From NCBI RefSeq assembly GCF_000514775.1, contig NZ_AZWO01000001.1, positions 359,428-423,427 on the forward strand: 64,000 nucleotides of DNA, written 5' to 3'. How positions within the stretch are numbered: the stretch's first letter is position 1; each line of letters opens with the position of its first letter. Origin of the DNA: Salinispora pacifica CNR114 (GTDB lineage: Bacteria > Actinomycetota > Actinomycetes > Mycobacteriales > Micromonosporaceae). The notes below the pieces were generated by a model. The model was not told the origin of the DNA. It ran no database searches and saw only the letters and a program-made list of their open reading frames with translations. Shown piece after piece: positions 9,936 through 18,935 of this stretch. Made by a program: the position numbers and the translations under genes.

Positions 9936-10880
9936 GTGTCGACCAACTTCTTGCCCGGCCCGGTCCGGGTGCGAGTCGCTGCCACCAGCGCCAATCTGGG
10001 GCCGGGTTTCGACGCCGTCGGGCTTGCCCTCGGACTCTATGACGATGTCTGTGCCGAGGTTACCGCCGGCGGCGTCACGGTGCGGGTGCTCGGCGAGGGC
10101 GCCAGTGAACTGCCCAGCGACGAGCGGCACCTCGTGGTGGGCGCGATGCGGGCCACCTTTGCCGAGTGTGGCGGCCAGCCGGCGGGGCTGGCGGTGGAGT
10201 GCGTCAACCGGATCCCCCAGGCGCGTGGCCTCGGCTCGTCCTCGGCGGCGATCGTAGCCGGGGTGTTGCTGGCCCGGGCCTTGGTGCCCGACGGGCAGCA
10301 GCGGCTGGACGATGCGGCCGTGCTCCGTCTCGCGGCCCGGCTCGAAGGCCATCCGGACAATGTGGCGCCCTGCCTGCTGGGCGGGTTCACCGTCGCTTGG
10401 ACCGAGCCGGAGGGTGCTCGGGCGGTGTCGCTTCCGACCGCCGTCGGGGTCCGGCCGACGGTGTTCGTGCCGACGGAGCGAGGGCTCACCGCCGCCGCGC
10501 GGGCCGCCCTGCCGGCCACGGTGCCGCACCAGGATGCGGCGCAGAACGCGGGCCGGGCCGCCCTGCTGGTCCATGCGCTCAGCGTCGCGCCGGAGCTGCT
10601 GCTACCGGCCACGGTTGACCGGTTGCACCAGGACTATCGGGCCGAGAGCATGCCGGCGACGGCCGCGTTGGTCGCCGAACTTCGCGCGGCGGATGTGCCA
10701 GCGGTGGTCTCCGGGGCCGGACCGACCGTGCTGGCGCTGCGCGATCCCCCCGCCGACCTGGTAACGGGGCCAGACTGGCAGGTTTGGTCGTTGCCGGTAG
10801 AGGTGCGCGGCGCCCGGGTTGGGCAAGGTAGACTGGGACACGCGGAGCGGGATCCTGTTGCCGCAGGTCGGAAGAGTTGA
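9936..10880 (+). CDS. thrB: homoserine kinase
   Basis: GHMP-family kinase that phosphorylates homoserine for threonine synthase. The 314-residue product has VRVRVAATSANLGPGFDAVGLALGLYDD at the N-terminus (substrate-binding GHMP motif 1), the ATP-binding motif IPQARGLGSSSAAIVAGV, EGHPDNVAPCLLGG, and motif 3 VSGAGPTVLAL near the C-terminus. The GTG start is supported by the start of homology and by a leaderless -10 box. It is 4.9 kb from lysA-hom-thrC, separated from it by the two transporter genes. The C-terminal ~30 residues are variable. Confidence 0.95.
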   Translation: MSTNFLPGPVRVRVAATSANLGPGFDAVGLALGLYDDVCAEVTAGGVTVRVLGEGASELPSDERHLVVGAMRATFAECGGQPAGLAVECVNRIPQARGLGSSSAAIVAGVLLARALVPDGQQRLDDAAVLRLAARLEGHPDNVAPCLLGGFTVAWTEPEGARAVSLPTAVGVRPTVFVPTERGLTAAARAALPATVPHQDAAQNAGRAALLVHALSVAPELLLPATVDRLHQDYRAESMPATAALVAELRAADVPAVVSGAGPTVLALRDPPADLVTGPDWQVWSLPVEVRGARVGQGRLGHAERDPVAAGRKS

Positions 10881-11173
10881 TTACGCTCTAGACTTAGCAC
10901 AGCCGCGAAGCACGCGATCTTCCTGCGGGTCGGCGCACCCCCGAAGCTATCGGCGGTCTGCCCGTCACCCCTGCTTAGACACGCCGCACCGCAGTGCGCA
11001 TCGGTCGCGGCAGACGGCGAGCCCGTCCTCATCACCTCGGTGAGTCGGGAAGGCTACCGGCTGCTGTGCCACCATCTCCCGCGACGCGTCCATGCGAGGC
11101 GGGTGCACCGAGGCCGCCCGGCCACCTGTTTGTCGATTCCGGGCAGCCCCGGCCTATCGAGGGAAGGATTCCA
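10881..11173 (+). promoter_or_regulatory. long rho leader region
   Basis: 293 bp without a supported gene. A -10-like TAGACT at 10889-10894 just after thrB would give a leader of about 270 nt. Long leaders upstream of rho are known to mediate autoregulation in other bacteria; here that is inference. A frame continuous with rho runs back to 10994, but its sequence is not rho-like and it lacks a ribosome-binding site. Confidence 0.4.
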
Positions 11174-13126
11174 TTGAGCGACACCACCGACGTGACGTCG
11201 GATGTTTCCAACGTCGCTGGCGATGCCACGACCGCTGCTCCCACCCGTCGTCGGCGTAGCGGCACAGGTCTGTCGGCGATGCTGCTGCCGGAGCTTCAGA
11301 GCCTGGCCGCGTCGCTCGGCATCTCGGGCACGGCTCGCATGCGCAAGGGTGAGCTGATCAGCGCGATCACCGAGCGCCAGAGTGGCGGGGCAGCCACCGG
11401 AACCCCTCGACCGCGGGCCGAGGTTGCGGCTGCTGCGGCCCCCGCCCGGGGGGAGGTCCACGCGGAGGTACGGGAGTCGGGCGAGCGGCCGGAGGCCGAG
11501 TCGCGTCCCGCCGAGTCGTCAACAACCACGCCGACCACCGGCCGCGCCCGTGGCCGACGTGGCCGGGCGGCCAGTGAGGCCGGTGAGGCCCGCGCTGAGA
11601 CGCGACCGGAGGGGACCGAGGCCGGCGAACGCCGGGAGCGCGGTGAGGGCCGCGGTGGCCGGGAGCGTGCTGAGCGGGGCGAGCGTGCTGAGCGGGGCGA
11701 GCGTGCTGAGCGGGGCGAGCGTGCCGAGCGGGGCGAGCGTGCCGAGCGGGGCGAGCGTGCCGAGCGGGGCGAGCGTGCCGAGCGGGGCGAGCGTGCTGAG
11801 CGGAGCGAGCGTGCCGACCGTGGTGACCGCGCGGAGCGAGGCGACCGGAACGACCGGGGTCAGCGTGACAACGACGGCGAGGAGGAGAACGAGGGCGGCG
11901 GCCGGCGTGGTCGGCGCAGCCGCTTCCGGGACCGTCGGCGCGGCCGTGGCGACCGGGACGGCGATGGCGGCCGGGAGCCCCAGGTTAGCGAGGACGACGT
12001 GCTGGTCCCGGTGGCCGGCATCATCGATGTGCTCGACAACTACGCTTTCGTCCGGACTACCGGTTATCTGGCCGGGCCGAATGACGTTTATGTCTCTATG
12101 TCCCAGATCAAGCGGTACGGTCTGCGGCGCGGTGACGCGATTACCGGCGCCGTTCGCGCGACGCGGGAGGGCGAGCAGCGGCGGGACAAGTACAACCCAC
12201 TGGTCCGGCTGGACACCATCAACGGGATGGAACCGGAGGAGGCGAAGCGCCGGCCGGAGTTCTACCGACTCACCCCGCTGTACCCGCAGGAGCGGCTGCG
12301 GTTGGAGAGCGAGCCGCACATCCTCACCACGCGGGTGATCGACCTGGTGATGCCGATCGGCAAGGGTCAACGGGCACTCATCGTTTCGCCGCCCAAGGCC
12401 GGTAAGACGATGGTGTTGCAGGCGATCGCGAACGCGATCACCCACAACAACCCGGAGTGCCACCTGATGGTGGTTCTGGTGGACGAGCGTCCGGAAGAGG
12501 TCACCGACATGCAGCGGTCGGTGAAGGGCGAGGTCGTCGCGGCAACCTTCGACCGTCCGCCGCAGGACCACACGACCGTCGCCGAGCTGGCGATCGAGCG
12601 GGCGAAGCGGCTGGTCGAGCTGGGCCACGACGTGGTCGTGCTGCTGGACTCGGTGACGCGGCTCGGTCGGTCGTACAACCTGGCGGCGCCGGCCAGCGGC
12701 CGGATCATGTCGGGTGGTATCGACTCCACCGCGTTGTATCCGCCCAAGCGGTTCCTGGGTGCGGCCCGCAATATCGAAAACGGCGGTTCGCTGACCATCC
12801 TCGCCACCGCGCTGGTGGAGACCGGTTCGACGGCGGACACGGTCATCTTCGAGGAGTTCAAGGGCACCGGCAACGCGGAGTTGAAGCTGGACCGGAAGAT
12901 CGCCGACAAGCGGACCTTCCCGGCCATCGACATCCACCCGTCCGGCACGCGTAAGGAGGAGATCCTGCTCGCGCCGGAGGAGCTGGCCATCGTCCACAAG
13001 CTCCGGAAGGTGCTGCACGCGCTGGACTCGCAGGCCGCGCTGGATCTGTTGCTGGACCGGCTCAAGCAGTCGCGGACCAACATCGAGTTCCTGATGCAGA
13101 TCGCGAAGTCGACGCCCGGGGAGTGA
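11174..13126 (+). CDS. rho: transcription termination factor Rho (with actinobacterial insertion)
   Basis: Hexameric RNA helicase that ends transcription at Rho-dependent sites. The start is taken as TTG 11174 because GGGAAGGA lies 5 nt upstream and the product begins MSDTTDV; the 180-nt in-frame upstream extension lacks support. The order in the 650-residue protein is Rho N-terminal helical domain (about 33-75), a very hydrophilic Arg/Glu/Gly insertion (about 80-285), a cold-shock RNA-binding domain ([20 protein letters not shown]) and the RecA-like ATPase with Walker A PPKAGKT (about residue 405) and [13 protein letters not shown]. The insertion contains seven perfect ERAERG hexapeptides plus a degenerate eighth (residues 164-211). 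Inserted domains of this charged type are usual in actinobacterial Rho and are linked with RNA binding. Confidence 0.95.
   Translation: MSDTTDVTSDVSNVAGDATTAAPTRRRRSGTGLSAMLLPELQSLAASLGISGTARMRKGELISAITERQSGGAATGTPRPRAEVAAAAAPARGEVHAEVRESGERPEAESRPAESSTTTPTTGRARGRRGRAASEAGEARAETRPEGTEAGERRERGEGRGGRERAERGERAERGERAERGERAERGERAERGERAERGERAERGERAERSERADRGDRAERGDRNDRGQRDNDGEEENEGGGRRGRRSRFRDRRRGRGDRDGDGGREPQVSEDDVLVPVAGIIDVLDNYAFVRTTGYLAGPNDVYVSMSQIKRYGLRRGDAITGAVRATREGEQRRDKYNPLVRLDTINGMEPEEAKRRPEFYRLTPLYPQERLRLESEPHILTTRVIDLVMPIGKGQRALIVSPPKAGKTMVLQAIANAITHNNPECHLMVVLVDERPEEVTDMQRSVKGEVVAATFDRPPQDHTTVAELAIERAKRLVELGHDVVVLLDSVTRLGRSYNLAAPASGRIMSGGIDSTALYPPKRFLGAARNIENGGSLTILATALVETGSTADTVIFEEFKGTGNAELKLDRKIADKRTFPAIDIHPSGTRKEEILLAPEELAIVHKLRKVLHALDSQAALDLLLDRLKQSRTNIEFLMQIAKSTPGE
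11663..11806 (+). repeat. 18-bp tandem repeat inside rho
   Basis: Eight contiguous 18-bp units (GAGCGTGCYGAGCGGGGC), in frame and encoding ERAERG x7 then ERAERS. Degenerate ERADRG and DRAERG units follow. Copy number is likely to vary between strains. Confidence 0.92.
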
Positions 13127-13431
13127 GCCCCGGTCGGCCCGGGGTACGGCCGAGTGGGTCGTGCCCCGGCGCCGGTCAACAGTGGCGACGTCGCGGCGGA
13201 TCGTCCGCACGCCCGGAGCGGACCCGTCCGGGCGAATGCTCGGCGGCGGATCGGGAATGCGGGGGTACGGGCCGACGTTTACGCTGCCGGTGCCGCGGCG
13301 CGGCCCGCCTGCCGAGCCAACCTGCCCCCGTGGCAGACTGGTTCGTCGGCCACCGGTTCCGGTTCACGCCCATCCGTCGTACACCCGCGGCCGGGCGACC
13401 CGGCGACCACCAACGAGAGGACCGAGGCGAC
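13127..13431 (+). other. rho-rpmE intergenic region
   Basis: 305 bp. A small hairpin directly follows the rho stop (CCCCGG 13128-13133 with CCGGGG 13139-13144). TACGCT (13280-13285) and CAGACT (13334-13339) are possible -10 boxes for rpmE, but neither has a good -35 partner. No gene is supported. Confidence 0.45.
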
Positions 13432-13656
13432 ATGAAGCCCAACACCCACCCGGAGTACGTGACCACGGAGGTCGCCTGCTCCTGCGGTAACACCTTCACC
13501 ACCCGCAGCACCGCCAAGGGCGGTTCCATCCACGTGGAGACGTGCAGCGCCTGCCACCCGTTCTACACCGGTAAGCAGCGCGTTCTGGACACCGCCGGCC
13601 GGGTGGCCAAGTTCCAGCAGAAGTACGCCAAGGTTCAGGCCAAGAAGGGCAAGTAA
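13432..13656 (+). CDS. rpmE: 50S ribosomal protein L31, zinc-binding type
   Basis: Ribosomal protein of the 50S central protuberance. The 74-residue protein carries the four zinc-ligand cysteines C16, C18 (ACSCG) and C38, C41 (CSACHPF), so it is the Zn-containing C+ form rather than the cysteine-free paralogue induced on zinc starvation. GAGGCGA precedes the ATG by 4-5 nt. The C-terminus is lysine-rich (QAKKGK). It sits between rho and prfA, a common actinobacterial order, and is followed by a strong hairpin. Confidence 0.97.
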   Translation: MKPNTHPEYVTTEVACSCGNTFTTRSTAKGGSIHVETCSACHPFYTGKQRVLDTAGRVAKFQQKYAKVQAKKGK

Positions 13657-13668
13657 CGCCCCAGTCGG

Positions 13669-13701
13669 CGCCCGTGTCCGGTTTCAGTCCGGGCGCGGGC
13701 G
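13669..13701 (+). terminator. hairpin terminator after rpmE
   Basis: A 13-bp stem with two G-U pairs (13669-13681 with 13689-13701) and a 7-nt loop TTTCAGT begins 12 nt after the rpmE stop. Confidence 0.65.
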
Positions 13702-13769
13702 TCGTCCGTATTCCGCCCCGGCGGCCGGGGCATCGCCGTCCAGCGCCGTTGTCGAAGGAGTAGCTGTCC

Positions 13770-14858
13770 ATGAGTAGCGAGCGTCTGGCCACCCTCCTCG
13801 ACGAGTACGCGGAGCTGGAGAGGCGGCTGGCCGACCCGGCTATTCACGCCGACCAGAACGCGGCCCGCCGAGTGGGCCGTCGGTACGCGGAGCTGGTGCC
13901 GCTGCACAAGGCCGCCACCGAGCTGGCGCAGGCCCGAGCCGACCTGACAGCGGCGAAGGAACTGGCGGCCGAGGAGCCGGCCTTCGCCGCCGAGGCCGAG
14001 GCGATCGCGGCAACCCTGCCGGCCTTGGAGGAGTGCCTCGCCGAGCTGCTGATCCCACGGGACCCGCACGACGCCAAGGACGTTATTGTCGAGATCAAGG
14101 CGGGGGAGGGGGGCGAGGAGTCGGCGCTTTTCGCCGGCGACCTGCTGCGGATGTACACCCGCTACGCCGAGCACTGTGGCTGGCTGGTCGAGGTGATCGA
14201 CGCGCAGGATTCCGACCTGGGCGGAGTGAAGGACGTCTCGCTCGCGATCAAGTGCAAGGGAGTGCCGGAGGGCGGCAACGGGGTGTGGTCCCGGCTCAAG
14301 TGGGAGGGCGGGGTGCACCGGGTGCAGCGGGTGCCGGTCACCGAGTCGCAGGGACGCATCCACACCAGCGCCGCCGGCGTACTGGTGCTGCCGGAGGCCG
14401 AGGAGATCGACGTGACGATCGACCCGAACGAGCTTCGGATCGACGTGTTTCGATCATCGGGTCCCGGTGGTCAGTCGGTGAACACCACCGACTCCGCGGT
14501 CCGGATCACCCACCTACCGACCGGCATCGTCGTCTCCTGCCAGAACGAGAAGTCCCAGCTGCAGAATCGCGAGCAGGCGATGCGGATCCTGCGGGCCCGA
14601 CTCCTGGCAGTGGCGCAGGAGCAGGCCGACGCCGCCGCCTCCGACGCGCGTAAGGCGCAGGTGCGGACGGTGGACCGCTCGGAGCGGATCCGCACCTACA
14701 ACTTCCCGCAGAACCGGATCACCGACCACCGGATCGGCTACACCGCGTACAACCTGGACCTGGCCCTCGCCGGAGAGTTGGACGGTGTGCTGGCGGCGCT
14801 CGCTGAGGCGGACCGGGCGGCCCGGCTGGCGGGCGACGTGGAGCTGGGGCGCCGCTGA
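13770..14858 (+). CDS. prfA: peptide chain release factor 1
   Basis: Recognises UAA/UAG and triggers peptidyl-tRNA hydrolysis. The 362-residue protein has an N-terminal coiled domain, the PCRF region [20 protein letters not shown], the catalytic GGQ motif in [19 protein letters not shown], and the RF-1 C-terminal domain ending in the [16 protein letters not shown] signature. GAAGGAG lies 9 nt upstream of the ATG. prmC, whose product methylates the GGQ glutamine, lies 1.7 kb downstream beyond the divergent GGDEF gene, so the two are neighbours but not co-transcribed. Confidence 0.97.
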   Translation: MSSERLATLLDEYAELERRLADPAIHADQNAARRVGRRYAELVPLHKAATELAQARADLTAAKELAAEEPAFAAEAEAIAATLPALEECLAELLIPRDPHDAKDVIVEIKAGEGGEESALFAGDLLRMYTRYAEHCGWLVEVIDAQDSDLGGVKDVSLAIKCKGVPEGGNGVWSRLKWEGGVHRVQRVPVTESQGRIHTSAAGVLVLPEAEEIDVTIDPNELRIDVFRSSGPGGQSVNTTDSAVRITHLPTGIVVSCQNEKSQLQNREQAMRILRARLLAVAQEQADAAASDARKAQVRTVDRSERIRTYNFPQNRITDHRIGYTAYNLDLALAGELDGVLAALAEADRAARLAGDVELGRR

Positions 14859-14866
14859 TCCGCCCG

Positions 14867-14885
14867 CCGCGGGCAGACCCCGCGG
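14867..14885. terminator. bidirectional hairpin between prfA and the GGDEF gene
   Basis: CCGCGGG (14867-14873) pairs perfectly with CCCGCGG (14879-14885) over a 5-nt loop, within the 54 bp that separate the two convergent genes. Confidence 0.5.
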
Positions 14886-14912
14886 ACGAAACGCGGGCCC
14901 GCCCGGTGGCTG

Positions 14913-16463
14913 TCAGGAGGCGCGGGGGCGGGTTTTGGCGCGCAGCATCTCCCGGTCGGCGGCCTCGAAGGCGACGCTCAGAGCGTCCGGTACGTCGGGA
15001 CCGGTGGCGGCGACCTCGGCGAAGCCGATGCTGACCCCGACCGGGGTGCCGGGCACGAGCGCTTCCCAGTCCTCGGTCCGCACGGCGGACTTGATCCGGC
15101 GCGCCACCTCCTGGGCCTCGGCCATGTCCGTACCGGGTAGCACCACGACGAACTCGTCGCCGCCGTAGCGGGCTACGAAGTCGTCCCGCCGCATCACCCG
15201 GTTGACCACTCCGGCGATGCGCTGCAGGACCAGGTCGCCGGAGTGGTGTCCGTGGTAGGTGTTCACCGCCTTGAACCCGTCCAGGTCGCAGACGCCGATC
15301 ACCACCCGTTTCCCCTGGGCCATCACGGCGGCGATGTACCGTTCCAGCCGGCGTCGGTTGGGGAGCCCGGTCAGCGGGTCGGTCAGTGCCTCTCCCTCGA
15401 AGCGGGCGGCTTCGCGGCGCATCTCCTCGTGATCGATGCGGGCGGCGATTCCGTCGATGTAGACGTCTCGAAGTCGGTCGTTGCGTTGCGCGGCGAGCCG
15501 GAACGCCCGCCGGTCGACCCGATGCGCGGCGACGTGGTCACCGGCCCGGCCCAGCGCGATGCTGCGGAGCCGATCCGGCTCGGCCGCGCCCAGGGTCTCG
15601 GTGGAGACCTGCACGGTGTCTATTCGGCTGACCGCCTCGATCGGCCGGTCGGCCGCGATGGCGAGGCAGACCTCGCCGAGTTGGCGCATGTCTCGCGCCC
15701 GGGCACTGTCGCCGCCGTGGCCCAGCAGTCGGGCCGGCGCGGCGTCCGTTCCCGCCTCCAACCGGTCACCCAGGGCGGCCTGCCGTGCTGCGGCGTAGCC
15801 GTACGCGGCGAGGCTGCTCGGGCGGAGCCGCCCGGCCTGTCCAGCGTGCAGGAACTGCTTCAGGTCGCTGCCGATATCGCGGAGCACCCGCAGACAGCCG
15901 TCGCTGTCGCCGGTGTGGTCCAGCGCGACGGCGTTGCGCAGTCGGATGCCGGGGGCGGCGAAGGTCTCCGCCGGGATGCCGGCGGCGAGCCCGAGCTGTC
16001 GAGCCAGCTCGATCGCACCCAGCGCGTATCCGTGGAAGCTGAGGTAGGAGTAGGCCATCGCGAGGTCGTGCCAGCCCCAGGCGGTGTCCCGGTCGGGGTC
16101 GCTGACGGCGCCCAGCGCGCGAGCGGCCCGCACCAGGTGCATGACACACCGATCCAGCGCGCCCTGGTGGTGGGCGGCGAGCGCGGCGAGCGCGTGCAGG
16201 TGTCCGTGCGGGTACGGCTCGGCGAGATCCCGGACGGCGGTGGTGGCCTCCTCGATGGCCCGGGTGTACTCCGCGGTCCGGCCCAGGTTGACCACCGCGG
16301 AGAGGCGTTGCACCAAGGCGTCGGCCCGGGCGTACCGGTCGTTGGTGGTGGCGAGCACGTCCGAGAGGATGCGGTACGCCTCGGCGGAGCGGCTCGATTC
16401 CTGTAGCTCACGTGCCCGGGTCAGGGTGTCAACCTGGTCGCCGACTTGGTCCAGCCAACCCAC
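14913..16463 (-). CDS. diguanylate cyclase (GGDEF) with helical-repeat N-terminus
   Basis: Probable synthase of the second messenger cyclic di-GMP. In this 516-residue protein an Ala/Arg-rich all-helical region (about 1-340, TPR-like: repeated pairs of helices with small residues at packing positions) precedes a GGDEF domain (about 345-510). The active-site motif GGDEF is intact (residues 434-438) and is preceded at the standard 5-residue distance by a RxxD inhibitory-site motif (RRDD), so both catalysis and product inhibition are expected. There is no transmembrane segment, so it is cytosolic. The GTG start has AGGAGG 7-8 nt upstream. It is divergent from prmC. The sensed signal is unknown; the N-terminal repeats probably bind a partner protein. 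Confidence 0.9.
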   Translation of the reverse strand: MGWLDQVGDQVDTLTRARELQESSRSAEAYRILSDVLATTNDRYARADALVQRLSAVVNLGRTAEYTRAIEEATTAVRDLAEPYPHGHLHALAALAAHHQGALDRCVMHLVRAARALGAVSDPDRDTAWGWHDLAMAYSYLSFHGYALGAIELARQLGLAAGIPAETFAAPGIRLRNAVALDHTGDSDGCLRVLRDIGSDLKQFLHAGQAGRLRPSSLAAYGYAAARQAALGDRLEAGTDAAPARLLGHGGDSARARDMRQLGEVCLAIAADRPIEAVSRIDTVQVSTETLGAAEPDRLRSIALGRAGDHVAAHRVDRRAFRLAAQRNDRLRDVYIDGIAARIDHEEMRREAARFEGEALTDPLTGLPNRRRLERYIAAVMAQGKRVVIGVCDLDGFKAVNTYHGHHSGDLVLQRIAGVVNRVMRRDDFVARYGGDEFVVVLPGTDMAEAQEVARRIKSAVRTEDWEALVPGTPVGVSIGFAEVAATGPDVPDALSVAFEAADREMLRAKTRPRAS

Positions 16464-16536
16464 CCGCGACCTCCTGTCTGTGTGCGTCTGACCGCACCGG
16501 CTCGTGGTTGGTTGCGTGACGCCTCATGATTATGGC

Positions 16537-17475
16537 GTGAGCACTTTGTCGCAACAGCCGCCCGAGGGGACGAATCGGGAGCGACCCACCCTGGCGGTCG
16601 CCCGGGCCACCCGGCTGCTGGCCGACGCCGGGGTGGAGGGACCCCGAGCGGAGGCGGAGGTGCTGGCCGCGTACGTGCTGGGGGTGCCGCGGGGACGACT
16701 GGCGTTGGCCGACGGGCTGAGCCTGGACCAGCGTCGCCGGTTCGACGCGTTGGTGGCCCGTCGGGCCGGCCGGGAACCGTTGCAGCATCTCACCGGCAGC
16801 GCTCCTTTTCGGCATCTCGAGGTGGCGGTCGGGCCGGATGTCTTCGTGCCTCGTCCGGAGACGGAGCTGCTCGCCGGGTGGGGCGTGGAGCAGGCACGCC
16901 GGGAGGCGGCGCCGCTGGTTGTGGACTTGTGCAGCGGCTCCGGGGCGATCGCCCTGGCGGTGGCGCAGGAGGTCCCGGCGGCCCGGGTGGTCGCGGTGGA
17001 GCGTTCCCCGGCGGCGTTGTCGTGGCTGCGGCGCAACGCGACCAGCCGGGCCGCTGCCGGCGATCGGCCGGTTGAGGTGGTGGCCGCCGACGTCACGGCG
17101 CCGGACCTGCTCGACGATCTCCTGGGTCGGGTGGACGTGCTGCTGTGTAACCCGCCGTACGTGCCGGCGGACGTGGTGGTGCCGCCGGAGGTCAGCCGGC
17201 ATGATCCGGCGTCTGCGGTTTTCGCTGGCGCGGACGGGTTGGCCGTGATCCGGCCGGTGGTGTCCCGGGCCGCGCTGTTGCTACGGCCCGGGGGCCGGCT
17301 CGGGATCGAACACGACGACACGCAGGGCGCGGCGGTGCCCGGGCTGCTGGCCGGGGCTGGCCGGTACGGCTCGATCGCCGAGCACGCCGACCTCGCCGGC
17401 CGCCCCCGATTCGCCACCGCTACCCGGTGTCGGGACGTCGGGGGCCCGCGAGAGCCCGGTGGCATTGGCGGGTAG
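16537..17475 (+). CDS. prmC: peptide chain release factor N5-glutamine methyltransferase
   Basis: SAM-dependent methyltransferase that modifies the GGQ glutamine of release factors. The sequence shows the PrmC N-terminal helical domain (VARATRLLADAGVEGPRAEAEVLAAYVLG), the hinge REPLQHLTGSAPFRHLEVAVGPDVFVPRPETELL, the SAM-binding motif VVDLCSGSGAIALAVAQ and the catalytic NPPY in LLCNPPYVPADVV. The GTG at 16537 (312 residues) is preferred because it matches the family length; CATGAT 7-12 nt upstream could be a leaderless -10 box. Another in-frame GTG at 16504 is possible. It is likely co-transcribed with the Sua5 gene 108 nt downstream. Confidence 0.93.
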   Translation: MSTLSQQPPEGTNRERPTLAVARATRLLADAGVEGPRAEAEVLAAYVLGVPRGRLALADGLSLDQRRRFDALVARRAGREPLQHLTGSAPFRHLEVAVGPDVFVPRPETELLAGWGVEQARREAAPLVVDLCSGSGAIALAVAQEVPAARVVAVERSPAALSWLRRNATSRAAAGDRPVEVVAADVTAPDLLDDLLGRVDVLLCNPPYVPADVVVPPEVSRHDPASAVFAGADGLAVIRPVVSRAALLLRPGGRLGIEHDDTQGAAVPGLLAGAGRYGSIAEHADLAGRPRFATATRCRDVGGPREPGGIGG

Positions 17476-17583
17476 GCCGGTGAACTCGCCCACCTCCGGG
17501 GTGGGGGTGGAGCGCGTGTCTCCCGCCGCCCCGGTATGGCCGGCACACCGCCCGGACCCGGGCGTGGCAGACTGCTGCTCGTG

Positions 17584-18228
17584 ATGCTTTACGACTGCCG
17601 GTCGCCCGTTGACCGGGACCGCGGCATCGCGGCAGCCATCAAGGCGATCCGCGACGGCGAGTTGGTCGTCCTGCCGACCGACACGGTCTATGGGATCGGG
17701 GCGGACGCGTTCGCTCCGCACGCGGTCAAGGCCCTGCTCGACGCCAAGGGCGGTCAGCAGGTGCCGCCACCGGTGCTGATCGGTTCCCGGCACACCCTGG
17801 ACGGGCTGGTCTTCTCGCTACCCAGCGCGGCCCGGGACCTGGTGGCGGCCTTCTGGCCGGGTCCGCTGACCATCGTGGTCGAGCACTCGCCCAGTCTGCG
17901 CTGGGATCTGGGGGAGACCGCGGGCCGGGTCGCGGTGCGGATGCCGTTGCATCCGGTCGCGCTGGAGGTCCTCCGGGAGACCGGCCCGATGGCGGTGGCA
18001 TCGGCGAATACGGCTGGACTGCCCGCGGCCACCACCGCGGAGGCGGCCCGTGGACAGCTCGCCTACTCGGTGCGCACGTATCTGGAGGCGGGTCCGGCGG
18101 TTGATCCGGTGCCGAGCACGATCGTGGACCTGACCGGGGCGGTGCCCCAGCTGCTCCGGGCCGGTGCGATCGAGCTGGACCGGCTGCGGGATGTGGTGCC
18201 GGAAATCGACTCAAGCCGGGTGGCCTGA
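17584..18228 (+). CDS. L-threonylcarbamoyladenylate synthase (Sua5/YrdC/TsaC family)
   Basis: Forms threonylcarbamoyl-AMP from threonine, bicarbonate and ATP for the t6A37 modification of ANN-decoding tRNAs. The 214-residue protein has the YrdC core: VVLPTDTVYGIGADAF, ALLDAKG, FWPGPLTIVVE and GPMAVASANTAGLPAATTA. It is the short YrdC-only form, without the extra Sua5 C-terminal domain. The ATG at 17584 is preceded by an in-frame GTG at 17581, with CAGACT 7 nt before that GTG, so a leaderless transcript is plausible. The neighbour prmC is a common genomic partner. The phosphatase gene starts immediately after its stop codon. Confidence 0.92.
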   Translation: MLYDCRSPVDRDRGIAAAIKAIRDGELVVLPTDTVYGIGADAFAPHAVKALLDAKGGQQVPPPVLIGSRHTLDGLVFSLPSAARDLVAAFWPGPLTIVVEHSPSLRWDLGETAGRVAVRMPLHPVALEVLRETGPMAVASANTAGLPAATTAEAARGQLAYSVRTYLEAGPAVDPVPSTIVDLTGAVPQLLRAGAIELDRLRDVVPEIDSSRVA

Positions 18229-18843
18229 GTGCCGCCGTTTACCGTTCTCCACGTCTGTATGGGCAATATCTGTCGCTCGCCGATGGCGGAGCGGCTGCTG
18301 GTCCTGGCGGTCCAGGAGCAGCTGGCCCGGCGCGGCGATACCGCACCGGGGCTCGCCGACGAGCTGCTGCACAGTCACAGCGCCGGCACCGGCGGCTGGC
18401 ACGCCGGTGAGGAGATGAACCCGCCGGCGGCCCGACAGGTGACCGGGCGGGGCGGTGGCATCGACGGTTTCGCGGCCCGCAAGCTGCGTTCGGAGCACAT
18501 CGACGGCGCTGACCTGGTGCTCACCGCGACCGCCGACCAGCAGGAGTTCGTGTCGGCGTTGCGGCCGGACGCGGTTTCCCGCACCTTCGTGCTGGGTGAG
18601 TTCGGTCGTCTGTTGCCCGCGGTGGACCTGGCTGGTCTGCCGGCGGCCGCAGCGACCCCGACTGCCGTCTACGCGCGGGGCGTGGCGCTGGTTGAGGCGA
18701 TCGACGCCGTTCGGGCTGGGGCCGAGCCGCTGGCCGCGGATGACCTCGACGATCCGTGGGGCCGGGGCGACCAGTGTTTCGGCCGGGTCGCGGATGAGGT
18801 GGAGCAGACGGTGCGTCCGCTGACGGCGGCGTTGTTGCCGTAA
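18229..18843 (+). CDS. low-molecular-weight protein tyrosine phosphatase family protein
   Basis: The protein begins MPPFTVLHVCMGNICRSPMAERLL: the LMW-PTP P-loop C(X)5R is at C10-R16, followed by S17. A DPWG segment near residue 172 is positioned like the general-acid Asp-Pro of the family. At 204 residues it is longer than the minimal 150-160-residue enzymes because of an insertion around residues 110-160. The GTG start directly abuts the TGA of the Sua5 gene, indicating translational coupling. It may dephosphorylate a tyrosine or arginine phosphate on proteins, but no cognate kinase is nearby. The stop codon lies inside an 18-bp palindrome. Confidence 0.88.
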   Translation: MPPFTVLHVCMGNICRSPMAERLLVLAVQEQLARRGDTAPGLADELLHSHSAGTGGWHAGEEMNPPAARQVTGRGGGIDGFAARKLRSEHIDGADLVLTATADQQEFVSALRPDAVSRTFVLGEFGRLLPAVDLAGLPAAAATPTAVYARGVALVEAIDAVRAGAEPLAADDLDDPWGRGDQCFGRVADEVEQTVRPLTAALLP

Positions 18844-18857
18844 CCCACCTGGGTTAC
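18840..18857. promoter_or_regulatory. perfect 18-bp palindrome upstream of the PBP gene
   Basis: GTAACCCACCTGGGTTAC has two 8-nt arms around a central CC. It overlaps the phosphatase stop codon and lies 78 bp before the PBP start. With a 2-nt centre it is better suited to a dimeric repressor site than to a hairpin. Confidence 0.4.
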
Positions 18858-18935
18858 CCGTCGACGAACAAGACGGACAAGAGGTGCATTCGGGTCATTC
18901 TGGACGGGTCCTGCCGGCTCCTGCGGGGAGAGCTG

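Noticed and set aside
10994..11173. Upstream in-frame extension of rho by 60 codons
   Set aside because: No ribosome-binding site and composition unlike Rho. GGGAAGGA before the TTG at 11174 gives a family-like N-terminus.
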